A stretch of 64,000 nt of DNA from Streptomyces sp. CB01249 (GCF_001905735.1 NZ_LISW01000002.1:1214426-1278425), one strand, 5' to 3'. Shown: positions 28,009 to 36,099, counted from the first letter of the stretch. Notes: generated by a model not told the origin, from the sequence alone. Made by a program: numbers and translations.

Positions 28009-28066
28009 GCCAGGAATCCCCTCCCGCCAGGGAGGGGAGGTTTCAAAAACCGAAGCGACGCTGGAG
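27860..28066 (+). ncRNA. Predicted omega RNA (reRNA) region of TnpB
   Basis: In this family the guide RNA is made from the 3' part of tnpB and the right end, with the guide taken from the flanking host DNA. Here the right-end hairpin TCCCCTCCC-GCCA-GGGAGGGGA (28017-28038) would form the 3' stem. The guide would begin after 28046 and read into the 3' end of the AIM24 gene. The boundaries are an estimate, not read from the sequence. Confidence 0.35.
28014..28046 (+). repeat. Right end of the insertion element
   Basis: GAAT, then a nine-base perfect stem (TCCCCTCCC with GGGAGGGGA, loop GCCA), then GGTT and TCAA. The last three bases of TTTCAA include the complement of the TGA stop of the convergent AIM24 gene. 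Confidence 0.65.
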
Positions 28067-28807
28067 GTCCCCCAGCTGACCGGGCGCCCGGGGCGTCTGC
28101 CCCGGTCCGGCGCCTCCGCCCGGCACCCCCGCCTGCTGCGGCACCGCCCCCGTCGCCTGTTCGGCCATGAGCTCCTCGGAGGACTGGAGCAGCACCGTAC
28201 CGGCGCCGACGAACTCGAACTGGTGCTCCTCGCCCGAGGCGCCGCCGATCCCGGTCAGCCCGCGCAGGCCGCCCAGGAGGCCGGTCATGTAGCCGTGGTC
28301 GTAGTGGTGGCAGGGGGACGGGCAGTCCGCCCAGCCGACCAGGGCCTGCGGGTCCACCCGCAGCGGGGGCTCCATGAAGACCACCGGTCCGTTGGACGCG
28401 GCGACGAACTTGCCCGTGCCGATCAGCGTCAGGAAGCCGGGCACGATCGACTGCTTCAGCGCCAGCGACGGCTGGTACGCGAGCAGGTTGCCGGACCGGA
28501 TGGTCAGGTTCCCGTCGTCCAGGTCGTAGGAGTTCACATCGAACGCCCGGTCCGCGAGCAGCATCTTGCCGCTGCCCTCGGCCACCACCCAGTCGCTCGC
28601 GTGCAGCGGGGAGTGGAAGCTCGACCGGACCAGCCGCTCGAAGCGGCCGTGCCCGATGCCGTCGAAGTTGATCTGCCCGTAGTAGGCGATCATCTTGCCT
28701 TTCTGGAGGAACCACTGGCTCCCCTTGAGCTCCACACAGAAGGTGTACGCGTTGACGTTGTCGTCCGCCGGCAGCGTCATCGGGTCGAAGACCACGGGCC
28801 CGTTCAC
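28043..28807 (-). CDS. AIM24-family protein (third of three)
   Basis: A 254-residue all-beta protein of the AIM24/TRAP-like family (MNGPVVFDPMTLPADDNVNAYTFCVELKGSQWFLQKGKMIAYYGQINF...). Glycine-rich beta turns such as GSGKMLLAD and GTGKFVAAS recur. It lacks a signal peptide or membrane helix. The bacterial role is unknown; the mitochondrial AIM24 helps inner-membrane organisation. The start ATG overlaps the stop of the upstream AIM24 gene (ATGA). The C-terminal 35 residues are a Gly/Pro/Gln linker ending in LGDLQRRFGF. Its TGA coincides with the right tip of the insertion element. Confidence 0.88.
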   Translation of the reverse strand: MNGPVVFDPMTLPADDNVNAYTFCVELKGSQWFLQKGKMIAYYGQINFDGIGHGRFERLVRSSFHSPLHASDWVVAEGSGKMLLADRAFDVNSYDLDDGNLTIRSGNLLAYQPSLALKQSIVPGFLTLIGTGKFVAASNGPVVFMEPPLRVDPQALVGWADCPSPCHHYDHGYMTGLLGGLRGLTGIGGASGEEHQFEFVGAGTVLLQSSEELMAEQATGAVPQQAGVPGGGAGPGQTPRAPGQLGDLQRRFGF

Positions 28808-29454
28808 AGCTTCTCCTCCGACGCCTGGACGTACACCGCACCGCTGCCGCTCAGCTCCAGCTGGAAGCCCTCGCCCGAGCCGCGCCCCACCATCTCGCGC
28901 CAGCCGAGCGCGGTGGAGAGCTTGTTGCGTACGTCGCCGTGGTGGGCGACGTACGCCTGGGGATCGACGTGCACCTCGCGGCCCGGCGTGATCGGCAGCT
29001 CGATCACCCCGCCGTGCGCCATCACGGCCACCGCCCCGTGCCCCTTGAGCGTCGTGGTGAACAGGCCCTGCCCGGTCACCTGGCCGCGCACCATGCCCAT
29101 CACCCCGCCCTGCGAGCCCATGAACATCGTGCCCTGCTGGAGCGTCCCGTCGAAGGCGAGCAGCCGGTCCGCCTCCACGTAGAGGGTGTCCCCGGAGAGG
29201 TTGATCACGTGAATGTGGTGGCCGCCGTGGCCGAACATCACCGTGCCGTTGCCCTCGACCGTCATCAGCGGGGTCGCCTCGTTCGCCATCCGGCGGCCGA
29301 TCATCGACATCATGCCGCCCTGGCCGCCCTGGATGTTCGGCGTGAACGCCACCTCACCCCGGTACGCGAGCATCGCCCCGCGCTGACTGAACATCTTCTG
29401 GCCGGGGACCACCGTCGCCTCGACCATCTTCGAGTTGATCTCACGGAACGGCAT
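28804..29454 (-). CDS. AIM24-family protein (second of three)
   Basis: A 216-residue AIM24-family protein. Typical segments are KMFSQRGAMLAYRGEVAFTP, GNGTVMFGHGGHHIHVINL, LYVEADRLLAFDGTL and GRGSGEGFQLELSGSGAVYVQASEEKL. It is methionine- and glycine-rich with no membrane helix. It overlaps the neighbouring genes at both ends by one to four bases, so the three AIM24 genes form a tightly coupled operon. The products may form a hetero-oligomer; this is inference from the coupling. Confidence 0.9.
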   Translation of the reverse strand: MPFREINSKMVEATVVPGQKMFSQRGAMLAYRGEVAFTPNIQGGQGGMMSMIGRRMANEATPLMTVEGNGTVMFGHGGHHIHVINLSGDTLYVEADRLLAFDGTLQQGTMFMGSQGGVMGMVRGQVTGQGLFTTTLKGHGAVAVMAHGGVIELPITPGREVHVDPQAYVAHHGDVRNKLSTALGWREMVGRGSGEGFQLELSGSGAVYVQASEEKL

Positions 29455-30086
29455 CAGACGTTCCCCCCGATCGTGTTCCGCTCGCTGGGCTGCACGTAGA
29501 CCAGTCCGTCGCCCTCGAACCGGATCTGGAAGGACTCGCCGGAGCCCTCGCCGATCAGCGTCCGGAAGTTCACCCCGGACTGGAAGTTCTGCTGGAGGTT
29601 GCCCTGGTGCGCGATGTACGCGCCCGGGTCCACGAACAGCGGGTACTGCGGGGAGACCCGCAGCACCACGGCCGTGCCGTCCGACATGATCGCAGCCTGG
29701 CCGGTCCCCTCCACGGTGGTGGTGAACAGGCCGTTGCCCGTCGCCCCGCCGCGCAGGCCGGTGAACGTGGTGCCGGTGCGCAGGCCCGCGTCGGTGCAGA
29801 GCAGATTGCTCGCCTCGACGTACAGCTTGTCGCCGTGCAGCGAGACGAGGTTGATCTCGCTCGCCCGGTCCGCGAAGTAGCAGGTGCCCTGGCCGGTCAC
29901 CTGCATCACCGCCATCGACTCACCGGTCAGCCTGCGGGTCACCATCCCGCGCAGTCCCTCACCGCCGCCCGTCATCTTCTTGAACGTCATCTGGCCCTCG
30001 TACGCGACCATCGAGCCGTTCTTCGCCTTGACGGCATCGCCTGCCAGATCGACGGCGAGCGTCTTGTTTCCCTCAAGCCGGAACAT
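29454..30086 (-). CDS. AIM24-family protein (first of three)
   Basis: A 210-residue AIM24-family protein starting MFRLEGNKTLAVDLAGDAVKAKNGSMVAYEGQMTFKKM. It ends GEGSGESFQIRFEGDGLVYVQPSERNTIGGNV, collinear with the second member (GRGSGEGFQLELSGSGAVYVQ). The ATG was chosen because the longer in-frame extension is Arg-rich and unlike the family. It opens the three-gene coupled operon. The 259 bases between it and the divergent DUF3817 gene hold the promoters and an inverted repeat. Confidence 0.9.
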   Translation of the reverse strand: MFRLEGNKTLAVDLAGDAVKAKNGSMVAYEGQMTFKKMTGGGEGLRGMVTRRLTGESMAVMQVTGQGTCYFADRASEINLVSLHGDKLYVEASNLLCTDAGLRTGTTFTGLRGGATGNGLFTTTVEGTGQAAIMSDGTAVVLRVSPQYPLFVDPGAYIAHQGNLQQNFQSGVNFRTLIGEGSGESFQIRFEGDGLVYVQPSERNTIGGNV

Positions 30087-30293
30087 TGCCACCCGGCGAA
30101 AATAACCGCAGCCACCGCCGCCGGAACAGGGGCAGCCACGCGATCGGGCGCCCGTGACCGCCCCTGATACGCATCCGGTACGGGATCCGGACGCGATGGG
30201 GACGTACTTCTTACGGAGCGACGGGCGCCGGGGCCGGCGGCCCGTCCGGACCCGGCGCCGGAGCCGCCCGCCCGCGATGTCACAATGGGTGCC

Positions 30294-30315
30294 GCTTGTG
30301 CGTGCGTTCACAAGC
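30294..30315. promoter_or_regulatory. Inverted repeat upstream of the first DUF3817 gene
   Basis: GCTTGTG (30294-30300) and CACAAGC (30309-30315) are separated by eight bases and lie 30 bases before the GTG start. This is a possible operator or leader hairpin. The regulator is unknown. Confidence 0.35.
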
Positions 30316-30345
30316 TGTCACGACCCTCCCACCGAAGGTGCCCCC

Positions 30346-30696
30346 GTGGACATCAAGACCGCTACCGCCCTGCACCGGCTGCGCCTCATCTCGATTCCCG
30401 AGGCGCTGTCCTTCCCGGCGCTGATCCTCTTCGGCTCGGTGCTCAGCCGGGTCTCCGACATCGACTTCCTGATGATGCCGCTGGGCATGCTGCACGGCGT
30501 GCTCTTCGTGATCTACGTCGTGCTGCTGCTCGACGTGTGGGCGAAGACCAAGTGGCCGCTGAAGCGCGTCGCGTTCTTCTTCCTGCTGTGCGTGCTGCCG
30601 TTCGGCGGTCTGTACGGGGACAAGGTGCTCAAGCGCTACGAGGCGGACAGCGTCATCGCCGCCCGGGCCCGCCGCGAAGGCACGGTCAGCGCATGA
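30346..30696 (+). CDS. DUF3817 small integral membrane protein
   Basis: A 116-residue protein from GTG with three predicted membrane segments ([44 protein letters not shown]). The conserved DUF3817 pattern [28 protein letters not shown] is present, as is the GDKVLKRYE tail. Function is unknown. Its stop overlaps the start of the thiamine-binding gene (ATGA). A second, distinct DUF3817 protein lies 3.3 kb downstream. Confidence 0.88.
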   Translation: MDIKTATALHRLRLISIPEALSFPALILFGSVLSRVSDIDFLMMPLGMLHGVLFVIYVVLLLDVWAKTKWPLKRVAFFFLLCVLPFGGLYGDKVLKRYEADSVIAARARREGTVSA

Positions 30697-30986
30697 TCGT
30701 CGCCTTCTCCGTCAGCCCGCTCGGGGTCGGCGAGGACGTGGGCGAGTACGTCGCCGACGCCGTCCGGGTCGTCCGCGAGTCGGGGCTGCCCAACCGCACG
30801 GACGCCATGTTCACCTCCATCGAGGGGGAGTGGGACGAGGTCATGGACGTCGTCAAGCGCGCCGTCGCGGCCGTCGAGGCGCGGGCGGGCCGGGTCTCCC
30901 TGGTCCTGAAGGCGGACATCCGCCCCGGGGTCACCGACGGCCTGACCTCCAAGGTCGAGACGGTCGAGCGCTACCTCGCGCAGTGA
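30693..30986 (+). CDS. MTH1187/YkoF-type thiamine-binding protein
   Basis: A 97-residue ferredoxin-fold protein ([58 protein letters not shown]...). The SPLG start and the [11 protein letters not shown] motif identify the MTH1187 family. Members bind thiamine-like ligands in the cytosol and are sometimes linked to thiamine uptake. It is coupled to the DUF3817 gene by a four-base overlap, so the two may act together. No other thiamine gene is nearby. Confidence 0.88.
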   Translation: MIVAFSVSPLGVGEDVGEYVADAVRVVRESGLPNRTDAMFTSIEGEWDEVMDVVKRAVAAVEARAGRVSLVLKADIRPGVTDGLTSKVETVERYLAQ

Positions 30987-31001
30987 CCCCGCACCGCCCA
31001 T

Positions 31002-31028
31002 GAGCCCCTGCCGGACCGGCGGGGGCTC
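31002..31028. terminator. Bidirectional hairpin between convergent genes
   Basis: GAGCCCC (31002-31008) pairs with GGGGCTC (31022-31028), and GCCG with CGGC inside, with a three-base loop. It sits between the convergent thiamine-binding gene and the ArsR gene and can serve both. Confidence 0.65.
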
Positions 31029-31031
31029 TCC

Positions 31032-32015
31032 TCATTCCGGCACCGCGAGCGCGATCCCCAGCGGCGTCCGCTCGTACAGCACCTGGTGTCCGTAGCGCCG
31101 CGAGGTCAGCAGCCCCGCCGCCCGCAGCACCGACAGATGCGCCGACACCGAGGACGCCGCCAGGCCCAGCCGGTGGGCGAGCGTGCTCGTGCCCGCGGGC
31201 TCGTCCAGCGCGCACAGCACGTCCGCCCGCGCCCGCCCGAGCAGCCGGGCCAGCGCCTGAGGGGTACTCGCGCCCGGCTCCGTCCACAGGCCCCCGATGC
31301 CGCGCGCCGGGTAGATCACGGCGGGTGGCCAGGGCGGCTCGTAACCGCTGACCACGTCCGGCCAGGCGAAGACGCTCGGGATCAGCACGAGGCCCTGCCC
31401 GCCGAGCACCCGGGAGTGCCGGCCGCGCATCCCCACCAGGGTCAGGGTGGAGTCCGTCCACGTCAGTTGCGGGCTCAACTCCCCGAGAAGCCGTGCGAAT
31501 CCCACCTCGGCCAGCCGTCGCGAGTGGTACGCGACATCGGCCTCCAGCAGGGCGCGCAGCCGCGACCAGTCCGGTTCGATCAGCGTCCGCCAGGCCTCTT
31601 CGAGCAGATCGGCCAGGTCCCGCAGGGTCCGTGCCGGGTCGGCGAGCAGCGCCCGGCCGTCGGGGGAGTGCGGGCCGCCGGGCCGGTCGGCCAGCGTCAG
31701 CTTCAGGTCCTGGGCGACCAGCTCCGGGTCGGTGGCGCGTACGGCCGCGATCTCGTCCTCGAACGCGACGTAGGGCCCCGTGGGAGGCGGGCAGAGGAAG
31801 TCCGGATTGTGCCCGCCGTCGGTCATCAGCGACCACAGCGGCCGCAGATCGAGCCCCGAGGCCGCGCCCTTGATGCGCCGCAGCCAGGGCTGGTGGTACC
31901 CGTGCCGCCGCGGGCGCAGCAGCGTACGCACGGCGGCCTGCGTCTCCCAGAGCGGGGAGAGCGCGAACCGGCAGCGCAGCAGATCGTTCTCGTCGAGATG
32001 CAGGTGGAACGGCAT
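31032..32015 (-). CDS. ArsR-type winged-helix regulator with DUF5937-like sensor region
   Basis: A 327-residue protein. The first 240 residues (MPFHLHLDENDLLRCRFALSPLWETQAAVRTLLRP...) are a Streptomyces-type ligand or partner domain of unknown function. The last 80 carry the ArsR-like helix-turn-helix LARLLGRARADVLCALDEPAGTSTLAHRLGLAASSVSAHLSVLRAAGLL and wing RRYGHQVLYERT. I see no metal-binding cysteine cluster, so arsenic or metal sensing is not supported. It is divergent from an MFS exporter 72 bases away, which it probably represses. Confidence 0.88.
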   Translation of the reverse strand: MPFHLHLDENDLLRCRFALSPLWETQAAVRTLLRPRRHGYHQPWLRRIKGAASGLDLRPLWSLMTDGGHNPDFLCPPPTGPYVAFEDEIAAVRATDPELVAQDLKLTLADRPGGPHSPDGRALLADPARTLRDLADLLEEAWRTLIEPDWSRLRALLEADVAYHSRRLAEVGFARLLGELSPQLTWTDSTLTLVGMRGRHSRVLGGQGLVLIPSVFAWPDVVSGYEPPWPPAVIYPARGIGGLWTEPGASTPQALARLLGRARADVLCALDEPAGTSTLAHRLGLAASSVSAHLSVLRAAGLLTSRRYGHQVLYERTPLGIALAVPE

Positions 32016-32031
32016 GGCGGCCCCGGGAAGA

Positions 32032-32047
32032 TTCGGTGTCAGCCGAA
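32032..32047. promoter_or_regulatory. Inverted repeat between ArsR and MFS genes, candidate operator
   Basis: TTCGG (32032-32036) and CCGAA (32043-32047) flank six bases in the 72-base divergent promoter. A second pair, GGAGC and GCTCC, follows at 32055-32073. The position suits the adjacent ArsR-type regulator. Confidence 0.4.
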
Positions 32048-32087
32048 AGTCTACGGAGCGAGGTACCGGCTCCTCCAAGCTGCCGCC

Positions 32088-33398
32088 ATGCCGAGCAACA
32101 GCACCCGCCCGCAGGGCACCGTCCACGACACGGCGGACACCCCGTCCACCCCTCGCGGCTACCGCGCCGTCTTCGCCGTACGCGAGTTCCGGGCGGTGTT
32201 CGCCGCGCATCTGCTCTCGCTGCTCGGCGTCGTCGTCAGCGAGCTGGCGCTCACCGTCCTCGTCTACGACCTCACCTCGTCGCCCCTGCTCAGCGCCCTG
32301 ACCTTCGCGCTCGGCATGCTGCCGTACCTCGTCGGCGGCACCCTGCTCGCCGGGATCGCGGACCGCTACCCGGCCCGCCGGGTCCTGGTCACCTGCGACC
32401 TGGTCTGCGCGGTCTGCGTCGCCGTGATGGTGCTGCCGGGCACCCCGGTCGCCGGGCTGCTGGTGCTGCGCTGCCTGGTCGCCGCCGTCTCGCCGGTCTT
32501 CACCGGGACGCGGATGGCCGCGCTCACCGACATCCTCGGCGAGGGCGAGCTGTTCGTGCTGGGGCGCTCGCTGCTGCGGATCATCTCGCAGGGGTCGCTG
32601 CTCGCCGGTTTCGGCGTCGGCGGGGTGCTGCTGACCGTGCTCACGCCGCGCGGCGCGATCACGATCACCGTCGCCACCTTCCTCTGCTCGGCGGCGCTGC
32701 TGCGCCTCGGCACCCGTGACCGGCCCGCCCGTGCCCGCGAAGGAGGCGCCGGACTGCTGCGGGAGTCCCTGTCCGGCGCCCGGCTGGTCCTCGGCCACCG
32801 CCGCCTGCGGGCGCTGATGCTGCTGTTCTGGCTGCCCCCGCTGTTCGTCGTCGCCCCGGAGGCGGTCGCGGCGCCGTACGCCGACGAGATCGGCGTCGGC
32901 CCGGCCGCGCTCGGGCTGCTGATGTGCGCCATGCCCGTCGGCCACATCGCCGCCGAGCTGTACGCGGGCTCCGCGCTGCGCCCGCGCACCCGGGAGCGGA
33001 TCGTGCTGCCGCTGGCCGTCGCCGGGCTGCTGCCCCTCGCGGTGTACGCGCTGACGCCGGGCGTCGCGGCGGCGGCCGCCGCGCTGGTGGTGGTCGGCGC
33101 CTCGTCCGCGTACAACATCGGCCTCGACCAGTGGTTCGTGGCCGCCGTGCCGGAGGAACTGCGCGGGCGGGCCATGACCCTGCTCACCGCCGGGCTGATG
33201 ACGCTCCAGGGCGTCGGGATGGCGCTCACCGGGCTCGCCGCCGAGTTCTTCCCCGTGCACCAGGTGGTCGCGGGGGCGGCCGTCCTCGGCACGCTCTGCC
33301 TGCTCCCGCTGGTCGCGGAGGTCCGCAGAACCGCACCCGTTGCCGGGAGCCGGACCGAAGTGCGAGACGGGGAGGACCGACAAGTTCCCCATGGGTAA
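32088..33398 (+). CDS. MFS transporter
   Basis: A 436-residue major facilitator protein with about twelve hydrophobic segments. The loop 2-3 motif LAGIADRYPARRVLVTCDL matches the MFS signature GxLaDrxGrrxxl. The centre has a cytoplasmic Arg-rich loop (GTRDRPARAREGG). It is most like the MFS_3/enterobactin-exporter-like group, so export of a small molecule or drug is likely. It is divergent from the ArsR-type regulator. Its stop codon overlaps the region where the next MarR gene starts. Confidence 0.88.
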   Translation: MPSNSTRPQGTVHDTADTPSTPRGYRAVFAVREFRAVFAAHLLSLLGVVVSELALTVLVYDLTSSPLLSALTFALGMLPYLVGGTLLAGIADRYPARRVLVTCDLVCAVCVAVMVLPGTPVAGLLVLRCLVAAVSPVFTGTRMAALTDILGEGELFVLGRSLLRIISQGSLLAGFGVGGVLLTVLTPRGAITITVATFLCSAALLRLGTRDRPARAREGGAGLLRESLSGARLVLGHRRLRALMLLFWLPPLFVVAPEAVAAPYADEIGVGPAALGLLMCAMPVGHIAAELYAGSALRPRTRERIVLPLAVAGLLPLAVYALTPGVAAAAAALVVVGASSAYNIGLDQWFVAAVPEELRGRAMTLLTAGLMTLQGVGMALTGLAAEFFPVHQVVAGAAVLGTLCLLPLVAEVRRTAPVAGSRTEVRDGEDRQVPHG

Positions 33399-33408
33399 GG
33401 TCGTGGCC

Positions 33409-33918
33409 GTGCCGAAGCCGCTCAGCCTTCCCTTCGATCCCATCGCCCGCGCCGACGAGCTCTGGCAGCAGCGCTGGGGCCCGGTCCCGTCCATGGGGGC
33501 GATCACCTCGATCATGCGGGCGCAGCAGATCCTGCTCGCCGAGGTCGACGCCGTCGTCAAGCCGTACGGACTGACCTTCGCGCGGTACGAGGCGCTGGTG
33601 CTGCTCACCTTCTCCAAGGCGGGCGAGCTGCCGATGTCCAAGATCGGCGAGCGGCTGATGGTCCACCCGACGTCCGTGACGAACACGGTGGACCGGCTGG
33701 TGCGCTCCGGCCTGGTCGACAAGCGCCCGAACCCGAACGACGGCCGGGGCACGCTGGCCTCGATCACCGACAAGGGCCGCGAGGTCGTGGAATCGGCCAC
33801 CCGGGACCTGGTCGCGATGGAGTTCGGACTCGGGGTGTACGACGCCGAGGAGTGCGCCGAGATCTTCGCCCTGCTGCGGCCCCTGCGCATCGCCGCGCAG
33901 GACTTCGAGGAGATCTGA
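33409..33918 (+). CDS. MarR-family transcriptional regulator
   Basis: A 169-residue winged-helix protein starting MPKPLSLPFDPIARADELWQQRWG. The DNA-binding part is LTFARYEALVLLTFSKAGELPMSKIGERLMVHPTSVTNTVDRLVRSGLVDKRPNPNDGRGTLASITDKG. I chose the GTG with GGTAAGG eight bases upstream. The ATG at 33391, six codons earlier and overlapping the MFS stop, is a reasonable alternative. It sits between the MFS gene and a DUF3817-icmA pair. Regulation of the transporter or of acyl-CoA genes is possible but unsupported. Confidence 0.88.
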   Translation: MPKPLSLPFDPIARADELWQQRWGPVPSMGAITSIMRAQQILLAEVDAVVKPYGLTFARYEALVLLTFSKAGELPMSKIGERLMVHPTSVTNTVDRLVRSGLVDKRPNPNDGRGTLASITDKGREVVESATRDLVAMEFGLGVYDAEECAEIFALLRPLRIAAQDFEEI

Positions 33919-33983
33919 GAGGCGCCGTTCCGGTGCCCGGCCCGCTGCAAGATCGCCCCGGACGTCCGGTTACGCTCGTGGGC

Positions 33984-34319
33984 ATGAAACGCAGTGTGCT
34001 GACCCGATACCGGGTGATGGCTTACGTCACCGCCGTCATGTTGCTGATCCTCTGCGTGTGCATGATCTTCAAATACGGCTTCGACAAGGGCGAGGGTCTG
34101 ACGCTCGTCGTCTCCCAGATCCACGGCGTGCTGTACATCATCTACCTGATCTTCGCCTTCGACCTGGGTTCCAAGGCGAAGTGGCCGCTGGGCAAGCTGG
34201 CCTGGGTGCTGCTCTCGGGCACGATCCCGACGGCCGCGTTCTTCGTGGAGCGCAAGGTCGTCCGCGAGGTCGAGCCGCTGGTCGCCGACGCGACGCCCGC
34301 GGCCCCCGCGAACGTCTGA
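33984..34319 (+). CDS. DUF3817 small integral membrane protein (second)
   Basis: A 111-residue protein with three hydrophobic segments (VMAYVTAVMLLILCVCMIF, GVLYIIYLIFAFDLG, LAWVLLSGTIPTAAFFVE). The DUF3817 core VSQIHGVLYIIYLIFAFDL..KAKWPLGK aligns with the first copy ([28 protein letters not shown]). Function is unknown. It lies 66 bases after the MarR gene. A terminator hairpin separates it from icmA. Confidence 0.87.
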   Translation: MKRSVLTRYRVMAYVTAVMLLILCVCMIFKYGFDKGEGLTLVVSQIHGVLYIIYLIFAFDLGSKAKWPLGKLAWVLLSGTIPTAAFFVERKVVREVEPLVADATPAAPANV

Positions 34320-34327
34320 CCTCGCCG

Positions 34328-34357
34328 AACCGCCCCGCGCGAAGCGCCGGGCGGTTT
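34328..34357 (+). terminator. Hairpin after second DUF3817 gene
   Basis: AACCGCCC (34328-34335) pairs with GGGCGGTT (34349-34356), followed by TTTGTC. It isolates the MarR-DUF3817 transcript from icmA. Confidence 0.6.
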
Positions 34358-34366
34358 GTCATCGAC

Positions 34367-34390
34367 ATTTACTAGGACGTCCTAGTAAAT
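34367..34390. promoter_or_regulatory. 24-bp perfect palindrome abutting the icmA ribosome binding site
   Basis: The half-site is ATTTACTAGGAC, and its exact reverse complement follows without a gap. The last base is one base before TGGAGGG, the icmA ribosome binding site, and eight bases before the ATG. Symmetry and AT-richness in this GC-rich context mark it as an operator, probably for a TetR- or GntR-type dimer. The convergent TetR gene downstream of icmA is a candidate, since its own upstream region has a loosely similar ATTTACCTACTGAC. Confidence 0.75.
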
Positions 34391-34398
34391 TGGAGGGC

Positions 34399-36099
34399 AT
34401 GGACGCTGACGCGATCGAGGAAGGCCGCCGCCGCTGGCAGGCCCGTTACGACAAGGCCCGCAAACGTGACGCGGACTTCACCACGCTCTCGGGCGACCCG
34501 GTCGAGCCGGTCTACGGCCCCCGCCCCGGGGACGCGTACGAGGGCTTCGAGCGGATCGGCTGGCCCGGTGAGTACCCCTTCACCCGGGGGCTCCACCCGA
34601 CCGGCTACCGGGGCCGCACCTGGACCATCCGCCAGTTCGCCGGCTTCGGCAACGCCGAGCAGACCAACGAGCGCTACAAGATGATCCTGGCCGCCGGCGG
34701 CGGCGGGCTCAGCGTGGCCTTCGACATGCCGACGCTGATGGGCCGCGACTCCGACGACCCCCGCGCGCTCGGCGAGGTCGGCCACTGCGGCGTCGCCATC
34801 GACTCCGCCGCCGACATGGAGGTCCTGTTCCGGGACATCCCGCTCGGCGACGTCACGACGTCGATGACGATCAGCGGCCCGGCCGTCCCGGTCTTCTGCA
34901 TGTACCTGGTCGCCGCCGAACGCCAGGGCGTCGACCCGGCGGTCCTCAACGGCACGCTCCAGACCGACATCTTCAAGGAGTACATCGCGCAGAAGGAGTG
35001 GCTCTTCCAGCCCGAGCCCCATCTGCGCCTCATCGGGGACCTGATGGAGCACTGCGCCGCCTCCATCCCCGCGTACAAGCCGCTCTCCGTCTCCGGCTAC
35101 CACATCCGCGAGGCCGGGGCGACGGCCGCGCAGGAGCTGGCGTACACCCTCGCCGACGGCTTCGGTTACGTGGAGCTCGGCCTCTCCCGCGGCCTCGACG
35201 TCGACACCTTCGCGCCCGGCCTGTCCTTCTTCTTCGACGCGCACCTCGACTTCTTCGAGGAGATCGCCAAGTTCCGCGCCGCCCGCCGCATCTGGGCCCG
35301 CTGGATGAAGGAGACGTACGGCGCGAAGACCGACAAGGCCCAGTGGCTCCGCTTCCACACCCAGACCGCCGGGGTCTCCCTCACCGCGCAGCAGCCGTAC
35401 AACAACGTCGTACGCACCGCCGTGGAGGCCCTGTCCGCCGTCCTCGGCGGCACCAACTCGCTGCACACCAACGCCCTGGACGAGACCCTGGCGCTCCCCT
35501 CCGAGCAGGCCGCCGAGATCGCGCTGCGCACCCAGCAGGTGCTGATGGAGGAGACCGGCGTCGCCAACGTGGCCGACCCGCTGGGCGGTTCCTGGTACGT
35601 GGAGCAGCTCACCGACCGCATCGAGGCCGACGCCGAGAAGATCTTCGAGCAGATCAAGGAGCGCGGCACCCGCGCCCACCCGGACGGGCAGCACCCGGTC
35701 GGCCCGATCACCTCCGGCATCCTGCGCGGCATCGAGGACGGCTGGTTCACCGGCGAGATCGCCGAGTCCGCGTTCCGCTACCAGCAGTCCCTGGAGAAGG
35801 GCGACAAGAGGGTCGTCGGCGTCAACGTGGCGCACGGCTCCGTCACCGGCGACCTGGAGATCCTGCGCGTCAGCCACGAGGTCGAGCGCGAGCAGGTCCG
35901 CGTCCTCGCCGGCCGCAAGGAGGCCCGCGACGACGCCCGGGTCAAGACCGCCCTCGACGCGATGCTGGCCGCCGCCCGCGACGGCTCCAACATGATCGCG
36001 CCGATGCTCGACGCGGTCCGCGCGGAGGCGACCCTCGGCGAGATCTGCGGCGTCCTGCGCGACGAGTGGGGCGTCTACACGGAGCCGGCGGGCTTCTGA
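34399..36099 (+). CDS. icmA: Isobutyryl-CoA mutase large subunit IcmA
   Basis: A 566-residue protein, exactly the length of IcmA. It is a B12-dependent mutase TIM barrel without the C-terminal cobalamin domain, which is a separate small subunit (IcmB) in this family. The two residues that separate isobutyryl- from methylmalonyl-CoA mutase are both of the Icm type: Phe80 in TIRQFAGFG and Gln198 in KEYIAQKE. It interconverts isobutyryl-CoA and n-butyryl-CoA, feeding polyketide precursors and valine breakdown. The ATG follows TTGGAGGG. A long palindrome overlaps the leader. No icmB is in the window; MeaB, 16 kb away, is its likely chaperone. It overlaps the convergent TetR gene by 25 bases. Confidence 0.95.
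   Translation: MDADAIEEGRRRWQARYDKARKRDADFTTLSGDPVEPVYGPRPGDAYEGFERIGWPGEYPFTRGLHPTGYRGRTWTIRQFAGFGNAEQTNERYKMILAAGGGGLSVAFDMPTLMGRDSDDPRALGEVGHCGVAIDSAADMEVLFRDIPLGDVTTSMTISGPAVPVFCMYLVAAERQGVDPAVLNGTLQTDIFKEYIAQKEWLFQPEPHLRLIGDLMEHCAASIPAYKPLSVSGYHIREAGATAAQELAYTLADGFGYVELGLSRGLDVDTFAPGLSFFFDAHLDFFEEIAKFRAARRIWARWMKETYGAKTDKAQWLRFHTQTAGVSLTAQQPYNNVVRTAVEALSAVLGGTNSLHTNALDETLALPSEQAAEIALRTQQVLMEETGVANVADPLGGSWYVEQLTDRIEADAEKIFEQIKERGTRAHPDGQHPVGPITSGILRGIEDGWFTGEIAESAFRYQQSLEKGDKRVVGVNVAHGSVTGDLEILRVSHEVEREQVRVLAGRKEARDDARVKTALDAMLAAARDGSNMIAPMLDAVRAEATLGEICGVLRDEWGVYTEPAGF

Larger units (their letters stand above)
26535..28046 (+). mobile_element. TnpB-only IS200/IS605-type insertion element
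   Basis: The element carries one gene, tnpB, and no tnpA. The right end has the IS608 layout: guide-like GAAT (28014-28017), a perfect hairpin, then TCAA (28043-28046) as the likely cleavage tetranucleotide. The left end has AAAG (26535-26538) overlapping the foot of an imperfect hairpin with a five-base bulge (26538-26569), again as in IS608. The exact left tip is not resolved; it should lie between the MarR start at 26510 and 26535. The interval from 26570 to the tnpB start shows no other gene. Without tnpA the element would have to be mobilised in trans. Confidence 0.65.

Noticed and set aside
31032..32015. Arsenic or metal-sensing ArsR
   Set aside because: The HTH is ArsR-like, but no metal-binding cysteine or histidine cluster is visible.
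31032..34124. A minus-strand frame of over 1000 codons ending in the ArsR gene
   Set aside because: The first two thirds are a shadow of the MFS and MarR genes (Gln/Gly/Arg-rich, no motif). Only the part from 32015 is the regulator.
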